Source: Diplosphaera chodatii (taxonomy: Eukaryota > Chlorophyta > Trebouxiophyceae > Prasiolales > Stichococcaceae). Taken from it: DNA of 64,000 nucleotides. The notes under the pieces are model-generated. The model saw nothing but the letters and a program-made list of their open reading frames with translations. It ran no database searches and was not told the DNA's origin. Location: assembly GCA_032358165.1 (NCBI GenBank), contig JAALGY010000015.1, forward strand, positions 558,001-622,000, given 5' to 3'. The position numbers and the translations under genes were made by a program. Of this stretch, positions 63,901 to 64,000 are shown in pieces (within the stretch, counting starts at the first letter, position 1; every line of letters starts with the position of its first letter).

Positions 63901-64000
63901 TTTGATGTCACAGCTGAATGACTGAGCATAGCAGCAGGCATATGTCGGGGACGTGCAGAGGGTTGATGGATGGACTTCGTCTGCCCATGCGCCACAACAT
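54927..64000 (-). CDS. large coiled-coil protein with Gln-rich C-terminal region (5' end beyond window)
   Basis: The last three exons are fixed by phase: 56995-55556 (1440 bases), 55402-55210 and 55094-54927 (ends TMHPDP). Upstream, more than twenty exons of about 100-200 bases, parted by introns of about 100-250 bases, all encode the same kind of sequence: Ala/Glu/Arg/Gln heptad-rich helix. Examples: RVALAERETALQRW (near 63880), VEALAQEAEDARADVEARLA (62740), LVERETALQAAARALNEREA (61150), VDELRERLEYEREQVASS (60800), LRRVGKSLEAEEARLKQAAE (59460), ELRELHAKLGEREAALEA (58720) and REAEAVREGAARERAAAG (57540). The 1440-base exon is low-complexity, with many Gln, Ala, Ser and Pro. The C-terminus returns to helix (RLRRLQAALEEAG, WQARLERASERVASLQRK). 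This architecture suits a cytoskeletal, centriolar or Golgi scaffold; no family is assigned. Confidence 0.75.
55660..55683 (-). repeat. CAG/CTG triplet run encoding eight glutamines
   Basis: Eight uninterrupted CTG triplets on the plus strand. On the coding minus strand they read as CAG codons (SRQQQQQQQQPHG) inside the Gln-rich exon of the coiled-coil gene. Confidence 0.85.

Overview
The window is nuclear DNA of a green alga (Chlorophyta; a trebouxiophyte such as a Coccomyxa/Chlorella relative is my guess, not proven). Reasons: GC-rich genes cut by many short GT-AG introns that nearly always end in TGCAG; plant-type genes (MSI4/FVE-like WD40 protein, MUT9-like kinase, plastid-type ascorbate peroxidase, glutamine synthetase with a leader, fibrillin-type protein); N-terminal leaders resembling plastid transit peptides; and a short CCCTAAA telomere-like block. 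Genes lie on both strands with no operon-like polycistrons. Exon coordinates below were set by hand from splice sites, reading-frame phase and family similarity.

Layout. 1-438: tail of a dienelactone hydrolase gene (+). 816-5366: two adjacent plus-strand genes for the two halves of one ABC transporter, an ATP-binding protein of the STAR1/FetA type and its UPF0014 permease of the STAR2/ALS3/FetB type. 5885-9810: glutamine synthetase (+). 10657-12864: PEX11 (+). 13488-17050: equilibrative nucleoside transporter (-). 17494-20258: SMYD-like SET protein with a degraded MYND finger (-). 20683-20754: tiny ribosomal protein eL41 (+). 21717-23417: DUF3110 protein (-). 24432-27373: MSI4/FVE-like WD40 protein (+). 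27849-33130: CDC48/p97 (+). 33630-34721: cytochrome b561-type membrane protein (+). 35099-37222: ascorbate peroxidase (-). 38167-41173: ABCG half-transporter with damaged ATPase motifs (-). 42139-42902: DUF3128/EMI1-like protein (+). about 43464-48185: MUT9-like kinase (-). 48656-50257: thioredoxin-like protein (+). 50905-52816: atypical SDR (-). 53342-54626: PAP/fibrillin-family protein (+). 54927 to beyond 64000: a large coiled-coil protein (-), cut by the window edge.

How the genes relate. Most neighbours are unrelated housekeeping genes. The clearest functional neighbourhood is the STAR1-STAR2 pair, which in bacteria is an operon (fetAB) and in land plants is normally two separate loci. 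A weaker one is the convergent cytochrome b561 / ascorbate peroxidase pair, both ascorbate-linked. Three chromatin-related genes (SMYD, MSI4, MUT9-like kinase) lie within about 31 kb, probably by chance. The best leads for something undescribed are the transporter pair with its long hydrophilic permease tail, the ABCG protein with a pseudo-ATPase domain, and the periodic-exon coiled-coil giant.
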